64,000 nucleotides of DNA from Burkholderia sp. (GCA_031253835.1 JAIRVP010000015.1:1-64000); one strand, 5' to 3'; numbered from the stretch's first letter, positions 1 to 7,210 are shown. Notes: generated by a model from the sequence alone, not told the origin. Made by a program: numbers and translations.

Positions 1-56
1 AGAGCGCAACCTTGCCAAGGTTGAGGTCGCGAGTTCGAGACTCGTCTCCCGCTCCA
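1..56 (+). tRNA. tRNA-Gly(GCC), 5'-truncated by window edge
   Basis: Identical over its visible length to the two complete tRNA-Gly genes that follow. It starts in the D-loop, keeps the anticodon loop CTTGCCAAG, the T-arm GTTCGAGACTC and the encoded CCA end. The 5' acceptor strand lies outside the window. Confidence 0.95.
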
Positions 57-108
57 GATTTTTCTGGCAGCGTGTTGTACGGCAAAGCGCTGCAGATGCA
101 GGACACAT

Positions 109-184
109 GCGGGAGTAGCTCAGTTGGTAGAGCGCAACCTTGCCAAGGTTGAGGTCGCGAGTTCGAGACTCGTCTCCCGCTCCA
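109..184 (+). tRNA. tRNA-Gly(GCC)
   Basis: 76-nt tRNA. The acceptor stem GCGGGAG pairs with CTCCCGC, the anticodon loop carries GCC and CCA is encoded. It is the second of three identical copies separated by near-identical spacers of about 51 nt, so the array arose by tandem duplication of a tRNA-plus-spacer unit of about 127 nt. Confidence 0.97.
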
Positions 185-235
185 GATTTTTCTGGCAGCG
201 TGTGGTACGGCAAAACGCTGCAGATGCAGGACAAT

Positions 236-311
236 GCGGGAGTAGCTCAGTTGGTAGAGCGCAACCTTGCCAAGGTTGAGGTCGCGAGTTCGAGACTCGT
301 CTCCCGCTCCA
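236..311 (+). tRNA. tRNA-Gly(GCC)
   Basis: Third identical tRNA-Gly copy with encoded CCA. The sequence after it diverges from the earlier spacers, so this is the end of the tandem array. The tRNA-Cys gene follows 100 nt downstream and may share the transcript. Confidence 0.97.
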
Positions 312-411
312 AGTCATGGGGAAGCCAAGCTTCCCTTTTTATTTGATGGACTTCCGGTCCTCGAATAAAAAATCTGTCGCTTGCCTCACGGCATCCGGAC
401 AGTCCGCTTTT

Positions 412-485
412 GGCGCGATAGCAAAGCGGTTATGCAGCGGCCTGCAAAGCCGTTTAGACCGGTTCGACTCCGGTTCGCGCCTCCA
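412..485 (+). tRNA. tRNA-Cys(GCA), integration target
   Basis: 74-nt tRNA. The acceptor stem GGCGCGA pairs with TCGCGCC, the anticodon loop CTGCAAA reads Cys, and CCA is encoded. Its last 48 nt, from the anticodon stem to CCA, are repeated exactly at 7120-7167. The gene is therefore the integration site of a genomic island, and the island supplied the 3' part of this intact copy. Confidence 0.97.
438..485 (+). other. attL, 48-bp direct repeat
   Basis: The 48 bases beginning CGGCCTGCAAAGCC and ending GCGCCTCCA match 7120-7167 exactly. The bases on either side differ (G437 versus A7119; A486 versus G7168), which sets the limits. Placement in the 3' half of a tRNA gene next to a tyrosine recombinase is the usual layout of a tRNA-targeting island. 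Confidence 0.95.
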
Positions 486-500
486 AGTAGAACGAGATAA

Positions 501-530
501 AGCCCTGATTCGTCAGGGCTTTTCTTTTTT
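501..530 (+). terminator. Rho-independent terminator after tRNA-Cys (island copy)
   Basis: Stem AGCCCTGA / TCAGGGCT with a TTCG tetraloop, followed by TTTCTTTTTT. The T-rich tail and the next seven bases (CTGCGTC) are identical to those after attR at 7201-7217, although the stem differs. The island seems to carry its own diverged copy of a tRNA-Cys terminator. Confidence 0.88.
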
Positions 531-656
531 CTGCGTCGCTTTCATTCTTGTAATAGAGTCGCCTAGAGTGGTAAAAAGTCGCCTGTAACCAACTAAAAAC
601 CGACGCCAACCACCCGTCAATCGGCTAATTGGCAATCGAGGCGAGTTCATCTAGGC

Positions 657-1856
657 ATGGCGAACAAACGACTGCGGCCGTCCGGTACGTGGGAATACAC
701 GATCAAGCGGGCGAAGCTGCTACCAAAGCCACTTTCCCTGACCTTTGACACCGAGGAAGAAGGCGACGCGTACGTTGCCCGATTGGAGCAACTGCTGGAC
801 GCTGGCATCGTGCCGGACGAGGTGGTCGAGCAGCGTGAAGCGATCGCGACAATAGGCGACGCCATTCGCGCGTACCTTCGCCGCGTATCGGTCCCTGATT
901 CCGACGTCCAGGTGCTTAATGCGCTCCTCGGCAGAGCAGCCATCAAGGCAAAGTCGCTTGCGACGCTCGACTACCAGTGGGTCGAGCAGTGGGTGACCAG
1001 CATGAAGCGTCATGACCACCTTTCGCCGTCAACGATCCGGCACTACGTCGGTGCGTTGGCCCGCTGCTTCGATTGGGTGGTGAGATCGGGCACGCCGATG
1101 TTGGCGACCAACCCGCTCCGACTGCTCCCGAAGCGATATGCGACCTACACCGACGAAGATCGAGTGTCGGTAGAGGCGCAGGATGTCGACGCGAAAGAGG
1201 AGGTGCACCGGGATCGGCGGCCGAGCGAGGCGGAGCGGCCCGAGATTCGACGACTGATGGCCGGTGGGAAGCCAAACGGCCGCGAGCGTGCGTTCGATCT
1301 CCCGTACCGGCCGGCGCTGGTGTTCCTCTTCGAGCTCGGCATCGAGTCCGCCATGCGGATGCGGGAAATGTACACACTGGAGATCGACCAGTTTGAGGTT
1401 GGTCGCCGGACGGCATCGCTCGAGAAGACGAAGAACGGCAGCAAGCGCTCGGTGCCGCTCACGACGATCGCGATTGCTGCACACGAGCGGTACGTCGCCG
1501 CCGTGAATGGGGGCGATCCTGAAATGAACGGCTTCACCTTCGACGCCGGCCGCTTGTTCCCGTGGGTCGACGATATGGAGGCGTCGATACGGGCCGAGGG
1601 CGTGCAGTTGCTGAAGCGCAAGGTGCTTGCTCGTGTCTCGTCCCGGCTATCGGCGCAGTTTGGGCGGATCTTCGACGCGGCGGGTTGCTCGGATCTCGTG
1701 TTCCATGACCTGCGGCACGAGGCGACGTCGCGGCTGTACGAGCGTACGACGTTGAGCGACGTTCAGATCGCGAAGATCACCGGACACACTAATCCGAAGG
1801 TGCTGATGCGGTATGCAAACCTGCGGGGAAGCGACCTCGCAGAAAAATTGTGGTGA
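657..1856 (+). CDS. Tyrosine recombinase / site-specific integrase
   Basis: 399-aa integrase that presumably recombines the tRNA-Cys 3' end with the island att site. An Arm-type N-terminus (about 1-60) is followed by a SAM-like core-binding domain (about 65-155) and a catalytic domain (about 190-399). The expected catalytic residues are all visible: R234 in SAMR, a Lys near 257-259 in EKTKNGSKR, H350 and R353 in HDLRHE, H377 in TGHTNP, and Y386 in LMRYANL. It points away from tRNA-Cys and starts 171 nt after attL, the usual position for such an integrase. The ATG start lacks a strong Shine-Dalgarno. Nothing suggests inactivation. Confidence 0.96.
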   Translation: MANKRLRPSGTWEYTIKRAKLLPKPLSLTFDTEEEGDAYVARLEQLLDAGIVPDEVVEQREAIATIGDAIRAYLRRVSVPDSDVQVLNALLGRAAIKAKSLATLDYQWVEQWVTSMKRHDHLSPSTIRHYVGALARCFDWVVRSGTPMLATNPLRLLPKRYATYTDEDRVSVEAQDVDAKEEVHRDRRPSEAERPEIRRLMAGGKPNGRERAFDLPYRPALVFLFELGIESAMRMREMYTLEIDQFEVGRRTASLEKTKNGSKRSVPLTTIAIAAHERYVAAVNGGDPEMNGFTFDAGRLFPWVDDMEASIRAEGVQLLKRKVLARVSSRLSAQFGRIFDAAGCSDLVFHDLRHEATSRLYERTTLSDVQIAKITGHTNPKVLMRYANLRGSDLAEKLW

Positions 1857-2103
1857 CCCCGAAAACATGTGAGAGGCGTAATGGCTCGTAATGAATATGA
1901 AAGAAACAAGGCAACTTTCGGTCAGTGCCGTGGTCTCACCGATTGGGAAAAATAGTAAAACCTGTTGAATTTCCACAGTTAAAGCTCTAAAGTCACACCC
2001 ACTTCCAGCCGTTATTTTGATGTACGTTACCTCCAGTCTTTCGTCCAATCGGGGACGCCACGTTGCCGGTCCGGCATCGGTGGCGCAATCTGGAGAATTG
2101 TCT

Positions 2104-2301
2104 ATGACTCGTCGCAATCGGGAAGGCCGAGACGTGCCCCTCTACACAAATTTGCCCAACAATGCAGTTGCTTGGCTGAACACTGCCGACGCGCAGGCCG
2201 CATTCCATACGGCCGTTGACGCCGCACAACGGTCGATCGCCGATCTGAACAAGGAACGCGAGGTCCGTTTGGAGGACCTGCACCAACCGATCACCTTGTA
2301 A
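2104..2301 (+). CDS. Small protein of unknown function, partner of papain-like gene
   Basis: 65-aa protein I do not recognise. ATG at 2104 is chosen because GGAGA lies about 7 nt upstream; an upstream in-frame ATG at 2017 has no such site and would add low-complexity sequence. It has no signal peptide or membrane segment. The second half (about 30-60) is Ala/Glu/Arg-rich and could form one helix. It ends 14 nt before the next gene, so the two are probably co-transcribed. It could be an antitoxin, inhibitor or adaptor for the larger neighbour, but no sequence feature decides this. Confidence 0.7.
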   Translation: MTRRNREGRDVPLYTNLPNNAVAWLNTADAQAAFHTAVDAAQRSIADLNKEREVRLEDLHQPITL

Positions 2302-2315
2302 GGTCGGGTGGTCGC

Positions 2316-3923
2316 TTGGCTGCATTTGAGGTTCTTCTTTACACAATCGACAATCTCGTTCAGTGTTTCGCGAACGGTTCGCAGTTCATCTCCGAGGACG
2401 CGGTGCGTGCGAAGACGCATCGCGTCTACTTCGAGGAGTACTTTCGAGAATTGGGTGCCGCGACAATTGTTGTCGAGTGCAACTATATCGATCGTGACTA
2501 TCTCGAAGACTATGCTGCTTACTACGATCGGTGTTTTCGAGACTATCCGCGTCGTACTCAGCGGCTTCACTTCTTTCGTGAAGCATTTGACGACGCCGCC
2601 TTCCAGTCGGTTCTCGATGGGACTGCTCAACAACTCACCGAGGAAGGCCTTCGTGGCAGCTATCTCGGTTTCGTTGTCGTCAAGCCCCTGCCAGCGACAA
2701 TCATAGGGCGTACCTGCTTAGTCGCTTACCCGGCTGATAACGGTCGTCGCAATTTCCCAATCCTCCGCACGTACGCGGTGCATTTGTTTGGCATCGTTCT
2801 TGAAGTTGAGAGCTTGGCCTATCAGGAGCAGGATTCGGTCGTCGCCGCGTGCGCGACAAGTGCTCTATGGTCATGCTTCCAAGGGACGGGAAAGCTCTTT
2901 CAGCACATGATCCCCCCACCGGTTGAAATTACCAACTGGGCTGGTGATCACATGCCGGAGAACCTGCTTGCGGCAAGCGCGCGGGCTTTTCCGAACAACG
3001 GACTGACAGCTACGCAGATGGCGTATGCAGTTCGTCGCGTCGGGTTGGAGCCTTCAGTTGTCGGTGCGCAAACGCGCTACGGTCTCAATAGCGTTGCCTA
3101 CGCTTATTTGCAGGGGCGGTTGCCAATGTTGCTCGCTTGTCAGTTCTTCAGGGACTTGGCGAGTGTGCAGCCTTCACCCATCGGCGGCCATGCAATTGCA
3201 TTGACAGGCTTCTCCCTTGGGGATCCTGTTGCAACTCCACAAGGACCGACGGGATTCTTGTTGAGAGCGTCCCGTATTGACAAGCTCTATGGGCATGATG
3301 ACCAGGTCGGTCCGTTTGCACGTATGACTTGGGAGCAAGTGCCGCACGCTCCCCACTTTGTGCACCCGCATCCGATGGCTCATACCGGCGGAACTGTACT
3401 CAGGACGTCTTGGGGGGCTGATATCGGTACTGTGGCAGATTTCGTTTTGTTGCCGCTCTACCATAAGATTCGGATCCCATACGACCTGATTCACGCGACA
3501 ATATTGAACCTCGATGCCATCGTCGAGACTATGCGTCAACCAGTGTTCCCAGCGGTGCCGCGCGCGGAGTGGGATATCTATTTGACGACAGGGAGTGAAT
3601 ATAAGGAGTCTGTTCGCGCCGAATATCCTGCAATGGGCGTTGACCAGCTCCCTTCGCTATTGGCAGAGCTGCCGAGGTTCGTATGGAGGGCGCGCGCGCG
3701 CGTCAACGATCGTGTCCAGCTGGACTTTCTGTTTGATGCTACCGGTATCACGCAGCATGATCTCCTCCTTCATGTAGTCTCCACTGGTGCAGAATACGCG
3801 CAGATGATCGGCGCGATTGCGCCTCATGTCGTCGCGAATAAAGCAACGGTTTTTCCGCAAGTCGTCCCCATATTCGAACGATTTCTTGTATCGCTGATTC
3901 CGGTCCAACAGCCGGCGCCGTAG
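2316..3923 (+). CDS. Putative papain/C39-like cysteine peptidase-fold protein
   Basis: 535-aa protein with TTG start at 2316 (AAGG about 13 nt upstream; no ATG gives the full reading frame). I do not recognise a named family. The middle has the spacing of a papain/C39-like peptidase: a Cys at the start of a helix (C179 in VVAACATSALW), a His in a strand (H292 in GGHAIALTGF), and an acidic run GHDDQVGP (326-333) where an Asp or Asn ligand is expected. Residues 1-150 and 380-535 have no motif I can name. There is no signal peptide or transmembrane segment, so it should be cytoplasmic. GC and codon use are lower than in the chromosomal neighbours. A terminator follows directly. Peptidase activity is inference from motif spacing; it could be an inactive or transglutaminase-like fold. 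Confidence 0.75.
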   Translation: MAAFEVLLYTIDNLVQCFANGSQFISEDAVRAKTHRVYFEEYFRELGAATIVVECNYIDRDYLEDYAAYYDRCFRDYPRRTQRLHFFREAFDDAAFQSVLDGTAQQLTEEGLRGSYLGFVVVKPLPATIIGRTCLVAYPADNGRRNFPILRTYAVHLFGIVLEVESLAYQEQDSVVAACATSALWSCFQGTGKLFQHMIPPPVEITNWAGDHMPENLLAASARAFPNNGLTATQMAYAVRRVGLEPSVVGAQTRYGLNSVAYAYLQGRLPMLLACQFFRDLASVQPSPIGGHAIALTGFSLGDPVATPQGPTGFLLRASRIDKLYGHDDQVGPFARMTWEQVPHAPHFVHPHPMAHTGGTVLRTSWGADIGTVADFVLLPLYHKIRIPYDLIHATILNLDAIVETMRQPVFPAVPRAEWDIYLTTGSEYKESVRAEYPAMGVDQLPSLLAELPRFVWRARARVNDRVQLDFLFDATGITQHDLLLHVVSTGAEYAQMIGAIAPHVVANKATVFPQVVPIFERFLVSLIPVQQPAP

Positions 3924-3928
3924 CGGTC

Positions 3929-3957
3929 AAAAAAACGCCCCAACGGGGCGTTTTTTT
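3929..3957. terminator. Bidirectional Rho-independent terminator
   Basis: AAAAAACGCCCC-AAC-GGGGCGTTTTTTT is a near-perfect stem with A and T tracts on its two sides. It lies between the convergent genes ending at 3923 (+) and 3956 (-); the minus-strand TAA overlaps the T tract. It serves both transcripts. Confidence 0.9.
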
Positions 3958-4294
3958 ATGCCATCTGCGGTGCACTTTCCGTCGGCTCTGGTAATCGCGG
4001 GTGTGGTCGTGCTTTCCGCCCTGGTCGGCGTGGGTCGCTTGCAGAAAGGTGCTTTGTGATTGCTCGGTGTACCCGTTCGTCCGTAACTGTTGATCCGCCA
4101 CGGATCTGCTCGATTCGTTTCTGTGTCTGCGCCTGCACCTGCTCGCGAAGGTACGCCACGACGTCATCTTCCAGAAAGACCCATGCCCGGCCGATCTTCG
4201 CACCAAGGATGTCGCCGCGATGGACGATGTCGAGCAGTGTTGTGCGGTCGATCTTCAGAAATTCCGCGCATTCGATCAGGTCAAGCGTCCTCAC
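3956..4294 (-). CDS. HTH (excisionase-family) DNA-binding protein
   Basis: 112-aa protein. GTG at 4294 is chosen because GGGAGG sits 6-7 nt upstream and the preceding gene's TGA overlaps it (GTGA coupling). Residues 3-50 match the excisionase/MerR-like HTH_17 pattern: ECAEFLKIDRTTLLDIV, then GAKIGRAWVF and an acidic DDVVAYL wing. The C-terminal 45 residues are basic and Pro-rich, probably disordered. It is last in a minus-strand operon. Within an integrase-bearing island it is the natural candidate for recombination directionality factor or island regulator; the family alone cannot tell these apart. Confidence 0.8.
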   Translation of the reverse strand: MRTLDLIECAEFLKIDRTTLLDIVHRGDILGAKIGRAWVFLEDDVVAYLREQVQAQTQKRIEQIRGGSTVTDERVHRAITKHLSASDPRRPGRKARPHPRLPEPTESAPQMA

Positions 4295-4937
4295 GCGATA
4301 CCTCCCGGCGCTGGGGCGGTCGACTTCAGCGCGCGGATTCGATTCGCGGCCTCGTTCGCGAGATTGCCCCACAGGCTTTCCAGAACCCATTCGCGGCCCT
4401 TGCGCTGATGATCGGCGACGGCTGCGGCCGCTTCGTCGAGCGCAGCGTTTCGAATCGCCTCGTGCGCTGCTGCGGGCTGCTCTACAGGGGATGCGGCGAG
4501 AATCGAGCGGATTGCCATGCGAAGGTCCGTTCGGCTGAATTCACGCGGCCAAAACGTACCTTCATCCAGCAGCCCGTATTTCACTCCGAGATTGTCAAGC
4601 TGCTCATCCGTCGGCGCATCAGCGCGGCTCTTATCGGTGAGCCGCTCACGCAGTAGGTCGATCCAGTTCTCGACGCTTTCGCGCGCTCCGGAAGGTCGAG
4701 CAGGTCTTCCATGCCGATCAGTGCGCGATGGATGCCCTCGATCGTGCCTGGCGAGAGTTTTCCGAAGCCGGGATCGTGCAAGACAGACTGCAGGGCCTGA
4801 AAAAGTTGCTTTGCGCGCGCATCGTTGATCCTCGTTGCTTTGGGGGCGGCCGGATCGGAAGTCTGCGTTTTGCCGGTCAGGTGCTTCTTCGTGACCTTGT
4901 TCTTGCCGGCTTCCTTCGCTTTGGACAGACCGGACAC
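4291..4937 (-). pseudogene. Unknown-function gene apparently split by a frameshift
   Basis: Two overlapping frames cover this interval: 4581-4937 (118 aa) and 4291-4584 (97 aa from a GTG). The first reads naturally to about LLDLPER near 4690, then becomes an unlikely Ser/Arg/Met-rich tail. The second frame, read upstream of its GTG, gives natural sequence (ESVENWIDLLRERL, then APTDEQLDNLGVKYGLLDEG) that begins exactly where the first loses sense. The switch falls in a run GCGCGCG near 4685-4692. The simplest reading is one protein of about 210 aa broken by a one-base deletion, natural or a sequencing error. The N-terminus is Lys/Thr-rich and the rest helical and charged; I recognise no family. 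It is followed directly by the HTH gene. Confidence 0.6.
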
Positions 4938-4964
4938 GATGCGCTCGAGCGCCTTGTCGCCGCC

Positions 4965-5486
4965 GTGCGTGCGGATCTAGGCGTCGTCAAGGCTGTGTTC
5001 GGGTTCTGGCCGAAATTCATGCAGCCGGACCGCGTCGACGAGCGCGGCCGGAAGCGGAGGAAGCTCGACACGATGAATGCCCGATCTGAGACGGTCGGAG
5101 AATCGCGGCTGTACAGCAAGGCTTGGCGAGCGGGGCAACGCTGCCTGATCCCAGCCCGCTGGATATACGAGCCGTGTTACGAGACGGGCCGAAACGTGTG
5201 GCAGCGGATCGGTCTTCCCGACTGGCAGTCGTATTGCGTTGCCGGCATCTGGCGGCGCTACGAGGGAGACGACAGCCGGACGCTGGTCGGCATGAGCATG
5301 CTGACCGTCAACGCTGACGGCCATCCCGTGATGGGGCGTATGCACAAGCCCGGCGACGAAAAGCGGTCAGTCGTGATACTACGGCCGAGCGACTATGACG
5401 AATGGTTGCACACGTCGAATGTCGAGGCCGCCCGCGCAATGCTGCAACTCTACCCGGCAGACGAGCTGGTCGCGGAGCCAAAGTAA
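4965..5486 (+). pseudogene. SRAP (YedK/HMCES-like) gene, 5'-truncated
   Basis: The frame from 4965 matches the core and C-terminus of SOS-response-associated peptidase family proteins, which cross-link to abasic sites in single-stranded DNA. Visible motifs are NARSET, RCLIPARWIYEP, VAGIWRR, TVNADGHPVM and the phage-type HKPGDEKR loop. The family's N-terminal 50-60 residues are missing, including the catalytic Cys2 of an MCGR-type start. Upstream sequence in the same frame is antisense to the minus-strand gene, and no ATG-TGC exists between 4700 and 4965. Without Cys2 the known chemistry is impossible. The junction is only 27 nt from the divergent gene, suggesting a recombination scar. Confidence 0.8.
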
Positions 5487-5537
5487 CTTGCCGGCGTGAA
5501 AGTGAGACTCGATTTCGGAACGTCGCTTTCGTCCTTG

Positions 5538-6422
5538 TTAGCCCATCACTCTGTTCCAATCTATGACATATCCAGCGGCCTTCAATTCACGAGCCAAGGC
5601 CGTCTTCCAGGCACCGCCATCATCAAGCTGCTCCCAGACGACGCCGGCAAAGTCGGTGGGAATTTCCAAGTCTCCCTTCGCTAGGGAGCATACCCGGGCA
5701 CGACCAAGTCGAGCGATGAAATAGCCAAGCTCAAGCAAAACGTTCTGGCGTGCGCGCGGGCGAACTGAGTCGACCGTTTTTCCACCTACATCGTCGGGTG
5801 TCAATAACACGACAGCGAAACCCACGTCCCCGTGCGCCTCAATTTTCTCGATGATGGTTCGCCCTTGATTGGCTTGCTCGCTCAAAATGATCGCATCGAA
5901 ACCTATCTGCTCGATGAACCGAGCTACAGACTGGAGGGCAGTATTGTCGTGTCCGTGGACAATGAAGACTTTTGTAGACGTGGTTGCGACGGCTGTTGTA
6001 GTCGTTGTGACTGGTTCAATTTCGGTGGCGTCCTGTAGTTCGTCTTCGAGCCACTTAATCGCCGATTTTAGTATTTCAATTGACCTCACCTTGCCCTCGG
6101 CAACGTATTGGCGTGCTTCGCGGCTGTTATCTCGCGGGTGATCGCCGTAGCCGATTACGACTGGACCATGATCGAGGCTGGTCGCGTCAGCATACCGGTT
6201 ATATTCCACGGTCCCGTGGTCGAAAATCGATGTCAGTGCGCCATCGATTGTTGCCTCAAGCGACCGTTGAGTTGCGCCCCACCGCTCAGTCAGCGTCGAT
6301 GGGTCGAAGGCATCTATTTCCGCGATCACTCGCTCCAAACGCGCGATGCCCCGGCGCATTTGGTCAACTGTCAAAGTTACCCGGGTCGGTCGTGCAGGAG
6401 CAGGCGTTTTGCGAGTTGCCAT
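5538..6422 (-). CDS. TIR-like nucleotide-binding protein (CAP12/Pycsar-effector type TIR)
   Basis: 294-aa protein. ATG at 6422 is chosen because GGGGAA lies about 9 nt upstream; the in-frame GTG at 6461 has no site. Residues 20-130 are helical and charged, 137-150 are a Thr/Val-rich linker, and 151-275 form the TIR-like domain: KVFIVHGHD (151-159), SEQANQGRTIIEKIE (181-195), AVVLLTPDDVGG and RQNVLLELGYF. This matches the predicted nucleotide-binding TIR-like family (PF10137). Related domains act as NAD-degrading effectors in CBASS and Pycsar systems. No cyclase gene is present in the island, so it may act with its own N-terminal sensor or the GvpU-like neighbour. The gene follows that neighbour by 104 nt on the same strand. 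Confidence 0.88.
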   Translation of the reverse strand: MATRKTPAPARPTRVTLTVDQMRRGIARLERVIAEIDAFDPSTLTERWGATQRSLEATIDGALTSIFDHGTVEYNRYADATSLDHGPVVIGYGDHPRDNSREARQYVAEGKVRSIEILKSAIKWLEDELQDATEIEPVTTTTTAVATTSTKVFIVHGHDNTALQSVARFIEQIGFDAIILSEQANQGRTIIEKIEAHGDVGFAVVLLTPDDVGGKTVDSVRPRARQNVLLELGYFIARLGRARVCSLAKGDLEIPTDFAGVVWEQLDDGGAWKTALARELKAAGYVIDWNRVMG

Positions 6423-6526
6423 GGTGTGCTTTTCCCCGTTGGCGTCGTTGGTCCACGGCACATTATGCGCGAAAGCCCGTCGTGAACGGGCTTCCGCGCT
6501 TGCTACAAGTTACCTACAGCAACCGC

Positions 6527-6997
6527 TCAACTCGTGCTTTGGCTAAGTGAGCCGAGCGTGAAACCGGCGACCTCTCGGATACGTCCCCGCCACCATACCC
6601 CGCCGTTGCTGGGAATCGGGGTTCCGCTGGGATGAAAGCAGCGGGCGTCTTGTAGATGGATGTAGTGTGGGGATTCCATGTCTTGTTTGTACGAGCCATC
6701 TTCCAAAACGTACATGTTGCCAAATTTCGCGAAATTTTCGCGAGTTTGGGCTGCTGCCTCGGGATCCGATAACGCCCCTCCAAAGGCAGCGCCGAAACCC
6801 TCAAAGAACTTCTTTCCACCGACAAGTTGGCCGCTGACTAGTACGCCACCGACAAACAGAGTGATACCGAATGAATAATCACTCTTGTTCACCACCGATA
6901 CTAGGGATTGGAGAAACCAGTCATTTTCTGCGGTCGTTGCGACGTGCTGCGGCTCGGTCGGTACGCTCGGGTCAGGCGTATTGCTTTGTTCGGTCAT
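6527..6997 (-). CDS. GvpU-like protein
   Basis: 156-aa protein with ATG at 6997 preceded by GAGGGA. Residues 28-75 match the gas-vesicle accessory GvpU pattern: a WFLQSLVSVVNK helix, then SFGITLFVGGVLVSGQL and GGKKFFEGF. The C-terminal half (about 90-156) has its own conserved-looking motifs, including PHYIHLQDARCF and WWRGRIREVAGF. No other gas-vesicle gene is present, so a flotation role is unlikely; the domain occurs in proteins outside gas-vesicle clusters. It is the first gene of a likely two-gene operon with the TIR-like protein and sits at the attR end of the island. The family assignment is from memory of the motif. Confidence 0.7.
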   Translation of the reverse strand: MTEQSNTPDPSVPTEPQHVATTAENDWFLQSLVSVVNKSDYSFGITLFVGGVLVSGQLVGGKKFFEGFGAAFGGALSDPEAAAQTRENFAKFGNMYVLEDGSYKQDMESPHYIHLQDARCFHPSGTPIPSNGGVWWRGRIREVAGFTLGSLSQSTS

Positions 6998-7119
6998 GGG
7001 TGGTCCCTCGTGTTATGGAACTGAAATCATATCCGAATGTGCCTCGCGGGGGCTGCAAAGTCGGATGGTGAATATGGGTGGTTAATATTATTAAGTGATT
7101 GAATTAAAAATATAACTGA

Positions 7120-7167
7120 CGGCCTGCAAAGCCGTTTAGACCGGTTCGACTCCGGTTCGCGCCTCCA
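7120..7167 (+). other. attR, 48-bp direct repeat of tRNA-Cys 3' end
   Basis: Exact copy of 438-485, the fragment of the original tRNA-Cys left at the chromosomal side after integration. It is followed by what must be the original tRNA-Cys terminator. It is not a functional tRNA: the acceptor 5' strand and D-arm are absent. Confidence 0.95.
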
Positions 7168-7175
7168 GCAAGAAA

Positions 7176-7210
7176 AGAAAAGCCCCGCTTCGGCGGGGCT
7201 TTTCTTTTTT
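7176..7210 (+). terminator. Ancestral tRNA-Cys terminator
   Basis: Stem AAAAGCCCCGC-TTCG-GCGGGGCTTTT followed by CTTTTTT. Before island insertion it would have directly followed tRNA-Cys. Its tail is identical to that of the island-borne terminator at 521-537. Confidence 0.88.

Larger units (their letters stand above)
438..7167 (+). mobile_element. Genomic island integrated in tRNA-Cys
   Basis: About 6.7 kb bounded by a 48-bp tRNA-derived direct repeat. It has a tyrosine recombinase at the tRNA-proximal end and cargo with more A and T than the flanks. There are no capsid, tail, conjugation or replication genes, so it is neither a complete prophage nor a self-transmissible element. It carries an integrase, a two-gene papain-like unit, a minus-strand block with an excisionase-like HTH gene, a frameshifted gene, a truncated SRAP gene, and a GvpU-like/TIR-like pair. 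An intact recombinase and intact att repeats mean excision is possible in principle. Satellite or defence island is the likeliest class; this is inference from layout. Confidence 0.92.

Noticed and set aside
1..330. Repeated tRNA-Gly units as a CRISPR-like array
   Set aside because: The repeats are complete tRNA genes with CCA ends and the spacers are near-identical to one another.
4728..4964. In-frame upstream extension of the SRAP fragment
   Set aside because: It is antisense to the minus-strand island gene and carries no SRAP N-terminal motif, so it was not taken as coding.
6423..6461. Upstream GTG start for the TIR-like gene
   Set aside because: No ribosome-binding site at GTG 6461, whereas ATG 6422 has GGGGAA at suitable spacing.
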